From: Struthio camelus
Lineage: Eukaryota; Chordata; Aves; Struthioniformes; Struthionidae
Assembly: GCF_040807025.1 (NCBI RefSeq)
Contig: NC_090967.1
Coordinates: 3,718,001-3,782,000 of the forward strand
DNA length: 64,000 bases
Reading direction: 5' to 3'
The notes beneath the pieces are model-generated. The model worked only from the letters and a program-made list of their open reading frames with translations, did no database searches and had not been told where the DNA came from. The stretch's first letter is position 1; every line of letters starts with the position of its first letter. Position numbers and translations under genes: made by a program. Below are positions 1-13,100 of the stretch, in pieces.

Positions 1-342
1 GCCCCACGCCTGCCTCTCTCTCCCATGCCTGGACAGGAATCATGCAGAGTGTGGGCCCACGCTGCAACAGGGCCTCGTAATCACAGCACCACGGGTTTGT
101 GGTCTGCCAGTGCTCTTCTGCAAAGAGGTTGTCGCTGGACTCTCTTCCCTACAGGCTGGTTTAGGCACGGTTGGCAGTGTCGTCAGCCCAGTCTGACTCA
201 CTCGCTCGCCAGCATGGCCACGGGGCTCACAGACGTGTCCCCCAGGCTCTCGCTTTCCCCACTCGCCTTCCTCAAATTTGTCACAGTGCCCCTTGACCAC
301 CTCCTGCTGCCGCCCAGCTAACGCATTTCTCTCTCCTTCCAG
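1..342 (+). other. MUC16 intron sequence upstream of first visible exon
   Basis: No SEA-like exon can be read here. In the downstream array a D exon precedes each linker exon by only 118 bp, but no D exon homologue lies at that distance upstream of 343. The stretch is therefore taken as the 3' end of a longer intron, with a pyrimidine-rich acceptor ending at 342. Short open frames on both strands have no recognisable content. Confidence 0.5.
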
Positions 343-1134
343 AGTACACCGAGCCCCCGCTGCTGCCAAGTGAGTATCTCCAGGAGCTGGTGGTAGTGGG
401 AGAACGGGCAATGGCCTGGGCCCCTTGACGCACGGTTTCCTGCCCATAGGCTTTTGCCTGCTCCACGGGGCCTGCCGGCAGGCGGGCAGCTCTAGCAATG
501 GCCCACTCTGACGTTGCTCTCCTTTCCGTAGCAGCCAGGCCAACTACAACTCCAGCCACCGCCCTGGAACGGTTCACCCTCAACTTCACCCTCACCAGTC
601 TCGCCCACACCCAAGACTTGGCAACTCCCCACTCCAGGGAATTCAACGAGACGCAAAAAGCCTTAACCTCCTTGGTAAGCGCAGGCCTGCCTGCCCTCGC
701 TCCCTCCTTCTCAGCCACCTCGCGTTCCCCCGGGCGCGTGCTGCTCTCGAGGAACGCCAGCTCTTTGGCGCACGATGACGAGCTCCCCCAACCCTCTCTT
801 TGGCAGCTCGACCCCATCCTTGGCAACAGCAGCCTGGGCCCCGCTTACGCAGCATGTGAAGTGACAGCGTTCAGGTAAGGGCGCCGGAGACACCGCCGAG
901 GCTCCAGCCCCTTTCCATTGGCACCGGGCACCCCAAACTAACCCCAAGTTTCCTGTGCCAGGCCTGAAGCGCGTGGCAGCGGCAGCGTGGTAGACGCCGT
1001 CTGCACCTACCGGCACGACTCCTCCGCCCCGCCGTTGGACAGGGTGGGCCTTTACCACCAAGTGAGCAACAAGACCAAAGGCATCACGCAGCTGGGCCCC
1101 TACAGCCTGGACAAGGACAGCCTCTACGTCAACG
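343..1134 (+). CDS. MUC16: MUC16 SEA unit 1 (exons A0, B0, C0, D1)
   Basis: Exons are 343-369 (linker, Y-T-E-P-P-L-L-P), 532-674, 807-874 and 962-1134. Exon B0 carries the L-E-R-F-T-L-N-F-T strand with an N-glycosylation sequon. C0 carries the conserved Cys (A-A-C-E-V) and D1 its partner Cys (D-A-V-C-T-Y). B0 and C0 differ clearly from the near-identical units downstream. D1 is a hybrid: its first 30 bases are unique, while from about 993 to its end it is identical to D2, D3 and D4. The C0-D1 intron is only 87 bp, against 391 bp in units 2-4. The start of D1 encodes G-S-G-S-V-V-D, which resembles a SEA autocleavage sequence. Confidence 0.92.
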
Positions 1135-4100
1135 GTAAGCACCTAGGCCTCCCCACCTCCTCTGCTTTCCTGCAGCAGCCTTGCGTAGCAGCCTTTCCCA
1201 GTCCCCGGGCCCCGGTGCCAGCTCCAGCTCATGACTCGCTCTCTCTTTGCAGGTTACAACGAACAGCCAGTCCTGCCATGTGAGTAGCTCTGAGGGGAAG
1301 GCTGGCGTCCAAAGGCCGCGGGTTTCTCGCGGGTCTCCCTGCCTGGCTGAGGCAGCCGGGGGCCAAGGCTGGTGATGCCTGGGGGAAGCGGGGAGCACGC
1401 TGACCTTCCCCCTCGAGAGCAGCGCCAGGAAGGAGCGCGGGCTGGTGCGAGACCTTGGCGTTTCTCCACCCAAAGCCTTCACGCCCTGGCTCTTGCACCT
1501 TTTCATTCCGCGTCTGTGCTCCTTGCAGCTGCCAGCCCCACACAGACAACAGTTCCCGCCCTTGAGCGCTTCACCATCAACTTCACCATCACCAATCTCC
1601 CCTACAATTCCGACCTGGCAATTCCTCACTCCGCAAAGCTCAACACTACCCAGAGAGTCATGGCCACCTTGGTAAGCAGCCCACCGCTCTGCCACGGCCA
1701 GGGGGCCTGCGGGCCTCGGGGGGCGGCAGGTGTGCAGGAGCAGGGCAGTGCCGTGCCTTAATTGTGAATCCCCTCCCCTTTGCAGCTCAAGCAGCTTCTG
1801 AAGGAAGCCAGCATCGGCCCTGCTTTCCTCGGATGCGAGCCAGCAGCTTTCAGGTACGGGGCCAGGCCAGCCCATTCCCTTGGCGGGTCCCAGGACCAGG
1901 CAGCCTGGCATGCTCCGGCCTGGTCCGCCCCCTCGCCCTCCGGAGGCAGGGCCTTGCCCCTGCTGCCCTCCCATCTCGGGGCTTCCCCCTGCTGCTCGCC
2001 CTCCCACCCGTGGAGGGTCTTGGCACGGCCCCTAGACGGCTCTCGCACCTTGCGTGCCCTGACCCCATGGGAACGACAGCAGGGCCAGGCTGCAGCCAGG
2101 AGAGCAGCGGCAAGCGTCCACGCGCAGGCGGGGACTGCCGAGCAGGCGTTGCCGCAAGCACACGGCGGAGGAAGCCCTACTGGCCGACCTCGCAACCAGA
2201 GGGTGCACGAAAGAGGAGCTCAGGCATCGCCTTGTGTTTTTCAGGCCAGTGAGGCAAGGGGACAACACCGGGGTGGACGCCGTCTGCACCTACCGGCACG
2301 ACTCCTCCGCCCCGCCGTTGGACAGGGTGGGCCTTTACCACCAAGTGAGCAACAAGACCAAAGGCATCACGCAGCTGGGCCCCTACAGCCTGGACAAGGA
2401 CAGCCTCTACGTCAACGGTAAGCACCTAGGCCTCCCCACCTCCTCTGCTTTCCTGCAGCAGCCTTGCGTAGCAGCCTTTCCCAGTCCCCGGGCCCCGGTG
2501 CCAGCTCCAGCTCATGACTCACTCTCTCTTTGCAGGTTACAACGAACAGCCAGTCCTGCCATGTGAGTAGCTCTGAGGGGAAGGCTGGCGTCCAAAGGCC
2601 GCGGGTTTCTCGCGGGTCTCCCTGCCTGGCTGAGGCAGCCGGGGGCCAAGGCTGGTGATGCCTGGGGGAAGCGGGGAGCACGCTGACCTTCCCCCTCGAG
2701 AGCAGCGCCAGGAAGGAGCGCGGGCTGGTGCGAGACCTTGGCGTTTCTCCACCCAAAGCCTTCACGCCCTGGCTCTTGCACCTTTTCATTCCGCGTCTGT
2801 GCTCCTTGCAGCTGCCAGCCCCACACAGACAACAGTTCCCGCCCTTGAGCGCTTCACCATCAACTTCACCATCACCAATCTCCCCTACAATTCCGACCTG
2901 GCAATTCCTCACTCCGCAAAGCTCAACACTACCCAGAGAGTCATGGCCACCTTGGTAAGCAGCCCACCGCTCTGCCACGGCCAGGGGGCCTGCGGGCCTC
3001 GGGGGGCGGCAGGTGTGCAGGAGCAGGGCAGTGCCGTGCCTTAATTGTGAATCCCCTCCCCTTTGCAGCTCAAGCAGCTTCTGAAGGAAGCCAGCATCGG
3101 CCCTGCTTTCCTCGGATGCGAGCCAGCAGCTTTCAGGTACGGGGCCAGGCCAGCCCATTCCCTTGGCGGGTCCCAGGACCAGGCAGCCTGGCATGCTCCG
3201 GCCTGGTCCGCCCCCTCGCCCTCCGGAGGCAGGGCCTTGCCCCTGCTGCCCTCCCATCTCGGGGCTTCCCCCTGCTGCTCGCCCTCCCACCCGTGGAGGG
3301 TCTTGGCACGGCCCCTAGACGGCTCTCGCACCTTGCGTGCCCTGACCCCATGGGAACGACAGCAGGGCCAGGCTGCAGCCAGGAGAGCAGCGGCAAGCGT
3401 CCACGCGCAGGTGGGGACTGCCGAGCAGGCGTTGCCGCAAGCACACGGCGGAGGAAGCCCTACTGGCCGACCTCGCAACCAGAGGGTGCACGAAAGAGGA
3501 GCTCAGGCATCGCCTTGTGTTTTTCAGGCCAGTGAGGCAAGGGGACAACACCGGGGTGGACGCCGTCTGCACCTACCGGCACGACTCCTCCGCCCCGCCG
3601 TTGGACAGGGTGGGCCTTTACCACCAAGTGAGCAACAAGACCAAAGGCATCACGCAGCTGGGCCCCTACAGCCTGGACAAGGACAGCCTCTACGTCAACG
3701 GTAAGCACCTAGGCCTCCCCACCTCCTCTGCTTTCCTGCAGCAGCCTTGCGTAGCAGCCTTTCCCAGTCCCCGGGCCCCGGTGCCAGCTCCAGCTCATGA
3801 CTCGCTCTCTCTTTGCAGGTTACAACGAACAGCCAGTCCTGCCATGTGAGTAGCTCTGAGGGGAAGGCCGGCGTCCAAAGGCCGCGGGTTTCTCGCGGGT
3901 CTCCCTGCCTGGCTGAGGCAGCCGGGGGCCAAGGCTGGTGATGCCTGGGGGAAGCGGGGAGCACGCTGACCTTCCCCCTCGAGAGCAGCGCCAGGAAGGA
4001 GCGCGGGCTGGTGCGAGACCTTGGCGTTTCTCCACCCAAAGCCTTCACGCCCTGGCTCTTGCACCTTTTCATTCCGCGTCTGTGCTCCTTGCAGCTGCCA

Positions 4101-7100
4101 GCCCCACACAGACAACAGTTCCCGCCCTTGAGCGCTTCACCATCAACTTCACCATCACCAATCTCCCCTACAATTCCGACCTGGCAATTCCTCACTCCGC
4201 AAAGCTCAACACTACCCAGAGAGTCATGGCCACCTTGGTAAGCAGCCCACCGCTCTGCCACGGCCAGGGGGCCTGCGGGCCTCGGGGGGCGGCAGGTGTG
4301 CAGGAGCAGGGCAGTGCCGTGCCTTAATTGTGAATCCCCTCCCCTTTGCAGCTCAAGCAGCTTCTGAAGGAAGCCAGCATCGGCCCTGCTTTCCTCGGAT
4401 GCGAGCCAGCAGCTTTCAGGTACGGGGCCAGGCCAGCCCATTCCCTTGGCGGGTCCCAGGACCAGGCAGCCTGGCATGCTCCGGCCTGGTCCGCCCCCTC
4501 GCCCTCCGGAGGCAGGGCCTTGCCCCTGCTGCCCTCCCATCTCGGGGCTTCCCCCTGCTGCTCGCCCTCCCACCCGTGGAGGGTCTTGGCACGGCCCCTA
4601 GACGGCTCTCGCACCTTGCGTGCCCTGACCCCATGGGAACGACAGCAGGGCCAGGCTGCAGCCAGGAGAGCAGCGGCAAGCGTCCACGCGCAGGCGGGGA
4701 CTGCCGAGCAGGCGTTGCCGCAAGCACACGGCGGAGGAAGCCCTACTGGCCGACCTCGCAACCAGAGGGTGCACGAAAGAGGAGCTCAGGCATCGCCTTG
4801 TGTTTTTCAGGCCAGTGAGGCAAGGGGACAACACCGGGGTGGACGCCGTCTGCACCTACCGGCACGACTCCTCCGCCCCGCCGTTGGACAGGGTGGGCCT
4901 TTACCACCAAGTGAGCAACAAGACCAAAGGCATCACGCAGCTGGGCCCCTACAGCCTGGACAAGGACAGCCTCTACGTCAACGGTGACTTTTTTTTCCCC
5001 TCTCTTATTTTGTATGATATGCAATTTCCCTTTCTCCATTTATTTTTATTTTTCCACTTATATTAAATCATTGATGTGGGGAATTTTCTCATGTAATGAG
5101 ATTTAATACTTGTGTATTCTCCACCGTATAGACTGCAGTTTTTTCTTTTATTAAGTAAATACAGAAGAGTCATTTTTCAATTATATTGAATACTCTTCAA
5201 TATTGTTGTTAGCCTTTTACTCACTGTAATGTAATTTAGTATAATTAATATTAATGAGGTCATCTCTGATTATTTTATTCAATTTTATTACACGTTCAGT
5301 GAACCTCTTCTCTCTTTACTTTTTGTTTCTACATCTTGTTCTTTGCTTTCCAGTTCTTTTTTTTTTTTTTTTTTTTTTTAAATCTTTAACAAATGTGTTT
5401 TTGCATTTCAGAATACAGTGAAGCATATCGTGTGCCAGGTAAATGTCTTTAGATACTATTTTACACTTTCATTAGAAACAGAATTTTTATCTGCAGGAAA
5501 TTATCAGGAAAATCCTACAGATACCATAATATATCATAACTTGTGTGGTGGTGACTGTAAATAGTATATTTTCCAAGAAAAGGATAATATAGTTATAGTA
5601 ACAGAAATTTTGGTATGATTACATCATCCATTGACTAATTAATGAAACTTTAGTTATTGATTTTCTTGTCACTTGCTTTTTTTTCCTCCAGGTTTGATTC
5701 CTGCTACAGCTGCATCTCCAGCAACTGAGCAATTCACAATGAATTTCACCATAACTAATCTTCCATACTCTAGTAGTCTCCGAAATCCCAATTCTGCCAA
5801 ATTTAGTGCTACAGGAAGAGTTTTGATTGCTCTGGTAAGTTTGATGAATTCCTGTTTTTCTTTGATATTGTGCTTATGTAAGCATAGTTAACTTGTAATT
5901 TTTATTCTTCAGCTGGATCAACTGTTCAAAATGACCAGTATTCACTCTGTGTATACAGGATGCAAAATGATGGCATTCAGGTAAACATAATCATTTAGAT
6001 TTGGAAAATGCATATTTTCATGCTATACTATGTTATGCAAATGGATCTTAATCACTTAATTCATCACTTTTTTTAATTCTGAGGCTGCACATAACTATGA
6101 GAAGTCATTACATTTCTTTACAGATGGGTCTTTATAAATGTACTTTACTTCATGCTTTTATCTGAAAAGTCAAATGCTTTTTCAGCATTTTGACGACACA
6201 GTTGAGTTAATCATCATAGGGGGGAAAAATACCTTTTCTGGTCTACCTGGCAATCTGATTGTGCTACGGAAACAAAACCCACCAATACATATCATGAATA
6301 TTGAATTCTGGAACCGAACAGGATGTATTCTAATTTCTCTAGAGCTACACAAAAAAGTGAGGATACTGGAGTAGATGCTGTCTGTACCTACAAGAGAGAT
6401 CCTGCTGCTCCCCAGTTTGACCGAGTGAGGGTTTACCATGAAGTGAGCAACAAGACCAATGGCATCACCAACTTAGGAATATACAAGCTGGACCAGGAAA
6501 GCCTGTATATCAATGGTAAAGTGTTGATTCCCATATGCTGTGGGGATATTCATACGGCTAATAATCTATAGTTGCCTAGTGATTAAAACACAGCAGTGAC
6601 TTCTGTGCAGATGAATAGCATCTTAAATGCATATGTACTTGGGCTCAAAGCTATGTACTTGATAATTCACAAAGCTCCATCATCTACACAAGTTCTCCTC
6701 TGAAAGCAGCACTTAAATCTTCATAGCAGTAAAGGCAACTAAGTTCAGCACCATTTAGGAACCTCACCTTGTCATTTACAATGGAGTTGTCTTCAAAATA
6801 ACACTGCCCTGCACTGTGTAAATAGTTTAAGTGACTGCTCAGAAACAGCACATCTTTTGTCCTCCCGTGGAATCTTTCATCTGTACAAATATCTCTGAGT
6901 CAGCAGCCTAACTCGTTATTTCCTCTCTGTTTCCAGATTACCATGAAGCCCATCTCTTGCCTTGTAAGTACTTTAAGTAATTAAAAAGGCATGATGCCTA
7001 AAGTGTCAGTACAAGAGATACACAGATGAATGCCTGATTGGAGAGCTTCCCTTTCTTAGCTTTTTCATGGAGCTATAAGTAAAAATAAGGTGCAAACATT

Positions 7101-10100
7101 TAACAGTGAGAAGAATCAGCTACGAAGCACAGTTGTTTATTTACAGGCTTCATTCAAATGTTTCATGAGGCATTATTTCTTCCTGGAAAACAGACTTTAG
7201 TCAAATCAAGGCCTCTGCAGAGGAGTAACTGAATAAAATCCTATGCCCTGCATTACAGAGGAGGTCAGAGGAGATGGTATGAGGAGACCCATTTGCAGAA
7301 ATACATAGCTACACCTGCAGAACGCCAGAGGGTAACTAGTGTTGACATTTCAGTCTCTTCCAAAAGCAACTTCACAAGTAGAAATGGTCAGAGGTTCAAA
7401 GACCTACATGGAGTATCAAGGCTAGTGTGGTTGGAGCACAGATGGAGTTAACTTCGACTCCTCATCTGAAATGGTCAGGTACTTGTTTACAGCCTGGTCT
7501 GCTAGGACTGGCCTTCTATATGAATATGAATGAGCTACAGATTCCTCACCTGCTCTACAACTACATGCCCCACGCTGCTGCTGGCATCATCATTCCCATT
7601 CCATACTGTATTCAGTATAGTGTACATCCATTCCAGCAGAAAAGAACTGTTGAATCTGCTAAAGACAGAGATTAAAAAATAGTTTGCTTTCTACTCACAA
7701 CAAATTTTGTGCTTTTTTTGCAGCAGCATCTCCAGCTCTTCCTCTTGCAAGAACAGAGCGTTTCACAGTGAACTTCACAATAATCAATCTGCTTTACAGA
7801 CCAGAACTAGGAAACCCAAATTCTAAAAAATTCAATGCTACAAAAAACACTCTGACATATTTGGTGAGCATCAGTCAGGTTCTTCCTGTGGCTGTTTGTT
7901 TATTTTTATTTTATTTTCACTGACTTGATTTCTTTTTTTTTTTGACAGCTTGACCACATGCTCAAGAACAGCAGCATTAACTCTACTTACACTGGATGTA
8001 CAGTGGTGGCACTAAGGTAAGAGGCACGTCCTCAAAATGTTTTTTGTTATAAAAGACAATGGCAATTCAAATTTTGGCTGACAATAGGATTATACAGAGA
8101 TCTTTCCTTTGCATATAGTTCCTTCCTGCTTCTATTGTCTCCTAAGTTAGTAGATCCTGTTAAGCTCTTGAGAGTGCAGGAAAAAAATTAGACCTCATAT
8201 ATGATCCCACATGATGGAGGAGAGGGTTAATACATAACTTCTGATTTTACTTGCATTAATTTCACACCAATTTTGCACTAAATAAAAAGAGTAATATGAC
8301 TAATTTTATATGCAGTTCAGTTAGATCATAAGAACACTGTTCTAATTGTATAAAACAGAATGAATACTGCATTTTTAAAATTTGAGGCATTATTTCATTA
8401 AATAATGGTGTTTTACAGTATTTTAACAAGAAATCCAATTCCATGGTAGTTACTGCACAAGCAAATTCAAACAAATGCATGTAAGTGCCATTCAGGCTGT
8501 AAGCAAGCACGTAACTTTTCAGATCTGTGAAGAACAGAGATGACACTGGCGTGGATGCAGTCTGCACATACAGAGCCAACACAACCGCTACTAAATTTGA
8601 CCGAGTCATGGTTTATTGTGAGCTCAGCAGGATGACAGCCAGCTGCACTGAGCTAGGACCCTACAGGCTGGATGCAGCCAGCTTCTATGTTAACGGTAAG
8701 TAGCTGAGTTGATTTGACTGCTGATTTGATACTAGCTGGATGGAGAAACTGAATAAATACCTAACCACAGAAACAGTAGTACCTGCATGGAGGGTGAAAG
8801 GAAATGCCAGCCCAAACAGAAGAGCCACTGTCACTAACAGTTTTCGCACCTTGATTTTCTTTTGAACTAAATAACTGTGCCAAATATAATACATCATGTG
8901 TCATATAATAATATATCACAGGGTGCTCTCCAGAAAAGATCAGGCTTAGCCTCCCAAGACACAATGTATCCCTCTGGAGAGGAACAGCACTAGAACTGGA
9001 CACTCCTTGACAAAAGGGATACTTAAATTGGATTTAGGCAATGGAAGTTTCCTTTTGACTCCTCTGAGGAAGGGAGAATTCTGTGTACTCCTCTATGAAA
9101 AGCAGCAGTTTGCCAACAATATACATTAGCGTAGGTGTTTAATATGCATTCACGCCTAGACAGTCATCAAATCAGTCTTCTTTAATAAATGTTTACACAG
9201 GGTATCTCAGGCAAAAGACATTCAAATTATGTACTCTACTGTGTACAAGAGCTTATGAATTCTAAGCCAGTTTCTCAGATACTGTCCCATTTCTTCCCCT
9301 CCCAGGTTATAATGAACCACAGCATGGACAATGTAAGTACCTTTAAATACCAATCGAAAGGGCAAGAGGATTTTGTTAGTTAGCAATAGCTTAAGACAAA
9401 GGTTGGATTAACCAACTAAAAGCACTACAACACCCATAAAGCAGTGTTATGAGAATCTGGGAGCCCTGCTAGGGTACCAAGCTGCTATGATACAGAGGTC
9501 AACTAGAACACCCAAGAATTTTTCTTCTAGTTTTTCCTCTAGGGATGATGTTCATAACTTATCTTTTCAAGCAATAATTTACCTCAATCATTACAGCTGT
9601 TAATCAAAGTACACAACTTCTGTCACCATCAATAAGGAACTTCACACTGAACTTCACTATAACCAACCTCCAGTTCACTGCAGACCTAGTGATGCCAAAT
9701 TCCAAAAAATTCAAGTCAACAGAAAAAGTCATGCACTATTACGTAAGTCTGGAAGAATCACACCCTGCCTGAGCACAGTTCCTTTGATATCTCTAATGTC
9801 TTACCCTTTTGTGACGTTTTGCTTACATATTTTTGCTCTAGGTTGACCCTCTACTCCAGAAAAGCAGCATTGGCCCTGCTTACATTGGCTGCAATGGGAT
9901 GGCATTCAGGTAAGAGTCACATCTGGGAAAGGTTTGGGTTACCCATTTCTTAAACATGTTGTTTCCCATTTCTCGGTCTATAGAGTGGTAATATTCAACA
10001 CATTAATGCAATGCCATTCTTTGCTATGTCTTTGGTCATATATTAAAAGTTAAGACAGACTTCTCAATAGCCGGCTAAAATATATTGAAACAAATGGCCC

Positions 10101-13100
10101 ATTTCTCAGGTCAGTGAAGAACAGAGATGACACAAGAGTAGATGCCATCTGCAGCTACAGAGATGAGCCTTCAGATCCCACGTTCAACAGAGTGACTGTT
10201 TACCATGAGCTGAGCAACATGACAAATGGCATCACCAAGCTGGGACACTACAACCTTAACAGCCAGAGCCTCTACGTTAATGGTAATGAGACCATTATTG
10301 GCCATTGGCCTCATGAGAATGAGGAGGATTAAATACTCTCCAAAACTGATAACAAAAAGCAGGGGGCAAGTTGTCAAAATCACTAAATTAACACAGTTAA
10401 GAATCAAGTTATCTTTATCCTGAAGTTAGTAATAAAAAACATGAACATGTTTAGCCCTGCTGAGCTTGGTCAGTAGGAAAGAAAAAATATTCTTGGAACA
10501 TTTTCTTAATGATTGTCCCTTTGTTTTCCAGATTATAATGAACCATACACTCTCTCATGTAAGTATTATTTAAGAACAGACACATGGTAAAGCTACTCAA
10601 AGACATAAATTAATTTTTTTTTCCAAATTTGGCAATGCCCATAACAGATCTTGTAATCATGTTATTTATAAGCTTCAGTTTATCTGCTCCAGGTGTAGAG
10701 GGAAAAATAGTAATAATGTTGTATCTTATAAAGGTTCTGCACTTATTTTGTCTGTATAATTTTTATTCTTGCTTACAGTTATGAAGCCATCCACCACCCA
10801 AAGCCCAGGGCCAACAACAGAGCAGTTTACACTGAACTTCACTATAACCAACCTCAGGTTCACGACAGACCTAGCGACACCAAATTCTGCTAAATTCAAT
10901 TCTACAGAGAAAATAATGCAAAGTTATGTAAGTTAAAGTCATGTTGTTCTTCGCTGAATTCACCCAGTACTTTGCTTTTCCCTTTCTCATAAGGGAATGT
11001 ACTCACAAATGCTGTTCTTTCTTTATCAGATTGATCGCCTGCTTCAAAGGAGCAGCACTGGCCCTGATTTCACTGGCTGCAAAGTGATAGCATTCAGGTG
11101 AGAGCAGTATAGCTAGGAGATGAACTTAACTTTAGCAAATTAATTTATGGATGTTTGACTGACAATAACACATAGTCCTTTTCCATTTTCAGGATAACAG
11201 CACGTTATAAAAGGGCATAGAAGCTTTATTGTATGGTTTTTATCTTATAAAGCTTTTTTCCCTACAACATTATCCTATCTGAGCAAATAACTTCTGCAGT
11301 TTACCTCTGAATACTATGGATAGAATTTTTTTTTAATCACATATCAGAAAGTAACTAACAGAACTTTCATGACATTTGATTCCTCAGGTCAGTGAGGAAT
11401 AGGGATAACACAGGAGTAGACACCATCTGCAACTATGGAAGTGGCTCTCAAGTGCCCAAATTTGACCGAGCTAAGGTTTACCAAGAGCTAAGGAGCATGA
11501 CCAGTGGCTTTACCAAATTAGGAGTCTATAACCTGGACAACAACAGCCTCTATATCAATGGTAAATGCATGATTTTCTTATTCCTCCAGGCACTGGAGGG
11601 AGTTGGGACCTCCTTAGACTTTAGGTACTTTAGTTATTAATAGCGTAACCTTAAGGGAAAGGTGGCCCCACTGAAGTTTACTGACAACTTATGCACATAA
11701 GACAAAACATATGCTTCTAAGTTTATTGTCATATAGACATTTTGAAGATTTTAATTTCTACCTTACATTTAAGAGTGACTTAATTTTAGTCTTGTCTCAG
11801 TCTCTGAGTTGCATATGAACATTGCACCTGATATCTGTCCTACCTGTATGTGTTTCTAAGAAACGGCACATATTTTCCTCATTGCAGTCTTCACTATTAT
11901 AACACTTCCTTCTACTTAATTAGTAGGTAGTTTGTTTAATGGATTGACACCTACAGGAACTGATTTTGGTGATTCATTCCCGAGTCATCTATTTCATTAT
12001 TCCCTCTTCTCTTTCATTCGTGAAATGTATCATTCTCTTATGTAATCATTCTCTCGCATTTCCTTTCCAGGTTACAATGGACCACCTGAGAGAGCACGTA
12101 AGTGTTTTGTCACTCATTCCAGTGAAAGCTATCAAAGGAGTGGTGCACTCCAAAAATGAGACGGGAACAGATTCTTCAGAGTGGCCTTGAAATTTTGCTA
12201 GGATTGCAAATGTCTTTGAAAGTGAGGATGGCTTTTTGTATGGTGAGATCATAATCCTTCTTCCCTTTGATTATAGCTCTGAGCTCAACTACTGCACCAA
12301 GCCCAACATCCAGGCATTTCACACTTAATTTCACTTTGACCAACCTCCCATACACTGCAGATCTGGATGTACCAAGCACTTACAAGTTCATTTCCACAGA
12401 GAAAATTATCAAACATTATGTAAGTCTGCCTCTGGTTTTGTTCATTTTGTGTGTTATGCTGATGACCTTACTCTGTCTGCATTAAATTCAGGACATGCTT
12501 TTAAGTTTTCTCAACTTTACTCTGTTTCTTTCTCCTCCCAACAGCTTGACCCTCTTTTTAAGAGAGGCAGCATAAGCCCTGTCTACACAGGATGTAGAGT
12601 GATGAGATTTAGGTAAGAGTCCTGAAAGAAAGTTTCCCTTGTCTGCTTTTATACACCCTGGCCTGGAAGTTGTTGTAGTTCTTTCGAAGCCAAAAGACTG
12701 AGGCCTTGTCTATCTGCCTTGCCTTCTCTAGATACAATCAGCATCGTAGCTTAAAAAGGTTAAAATTTACCCTCTGCATCTTCCTAAAAATTCACAATTT
12801 CCTTGCTGGAAGTCATTTTCACATGTAAATGCTCCTGCCGCAGTTCTTGAATATCTCCTCAAAGATGTAGGAGATTGATTGCGCTGATAGGTTTCAATGT
12901 TTATCCTTCCCATTCATAAGTTACATAGGATGTTCTGTTAAGGACATTGCTGATGCTTACAATGCGTCTAACATTTTTGCATAGGTCTGTGAAAGACAGG
13001 GATGACACTGGTGTAGATGCTGTCTGCAGCTACAAAAACAACATCAGCATTGCCAGCTTTGACAGAGAAAAGGTTTATCATGAGCTGAGCACCATGACAA

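Larger units (their letters stand above)
993..4985 (+). repeat. 1283-bp tandem repeat array, 3 full units plus partial leading D exon
   Basis: Positions 993-1134 repeat the end of exon D. From 1135 three units of 1283 bp follow, each holding linker, B, C and D exons with their introns. Copies differ at only about three sites that I could find (1238/2521/3804, 2129/3412/4695 and 1303/2586/3869), all in introns. The left edge lies inside exon D1 and the right edge at the donor after D4. The block is strongly GC-rich compared with sequence after 4985. It could be a recent tandem amplification homogenised by unequal exchange. It could also be partly an assembly product of a repeat-rich locus. Confidence 0.95.

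Noticed and set aside
1129-2007. 292-codon minus-strand open frame, repeated at 2412-3290 and 3695-4573
   Set aside because: Antisense shadow of the MUC16 array; recurs only because the DNA repeats, and is Gly/Arg/Pro-rich with no family match.
993-4985. Direct repeats considered as a CRISPR or satellite array
   Set aside because: The repeat unit is a 1283-bp gene segment with exons and introns in frame, so it is a coding tandem duplication.
5357-5379. 23-base T run as a retroposon tail
   Set aside because: Lies just upstream of a splice acceptor, with no element body or target-site duplication recognised.
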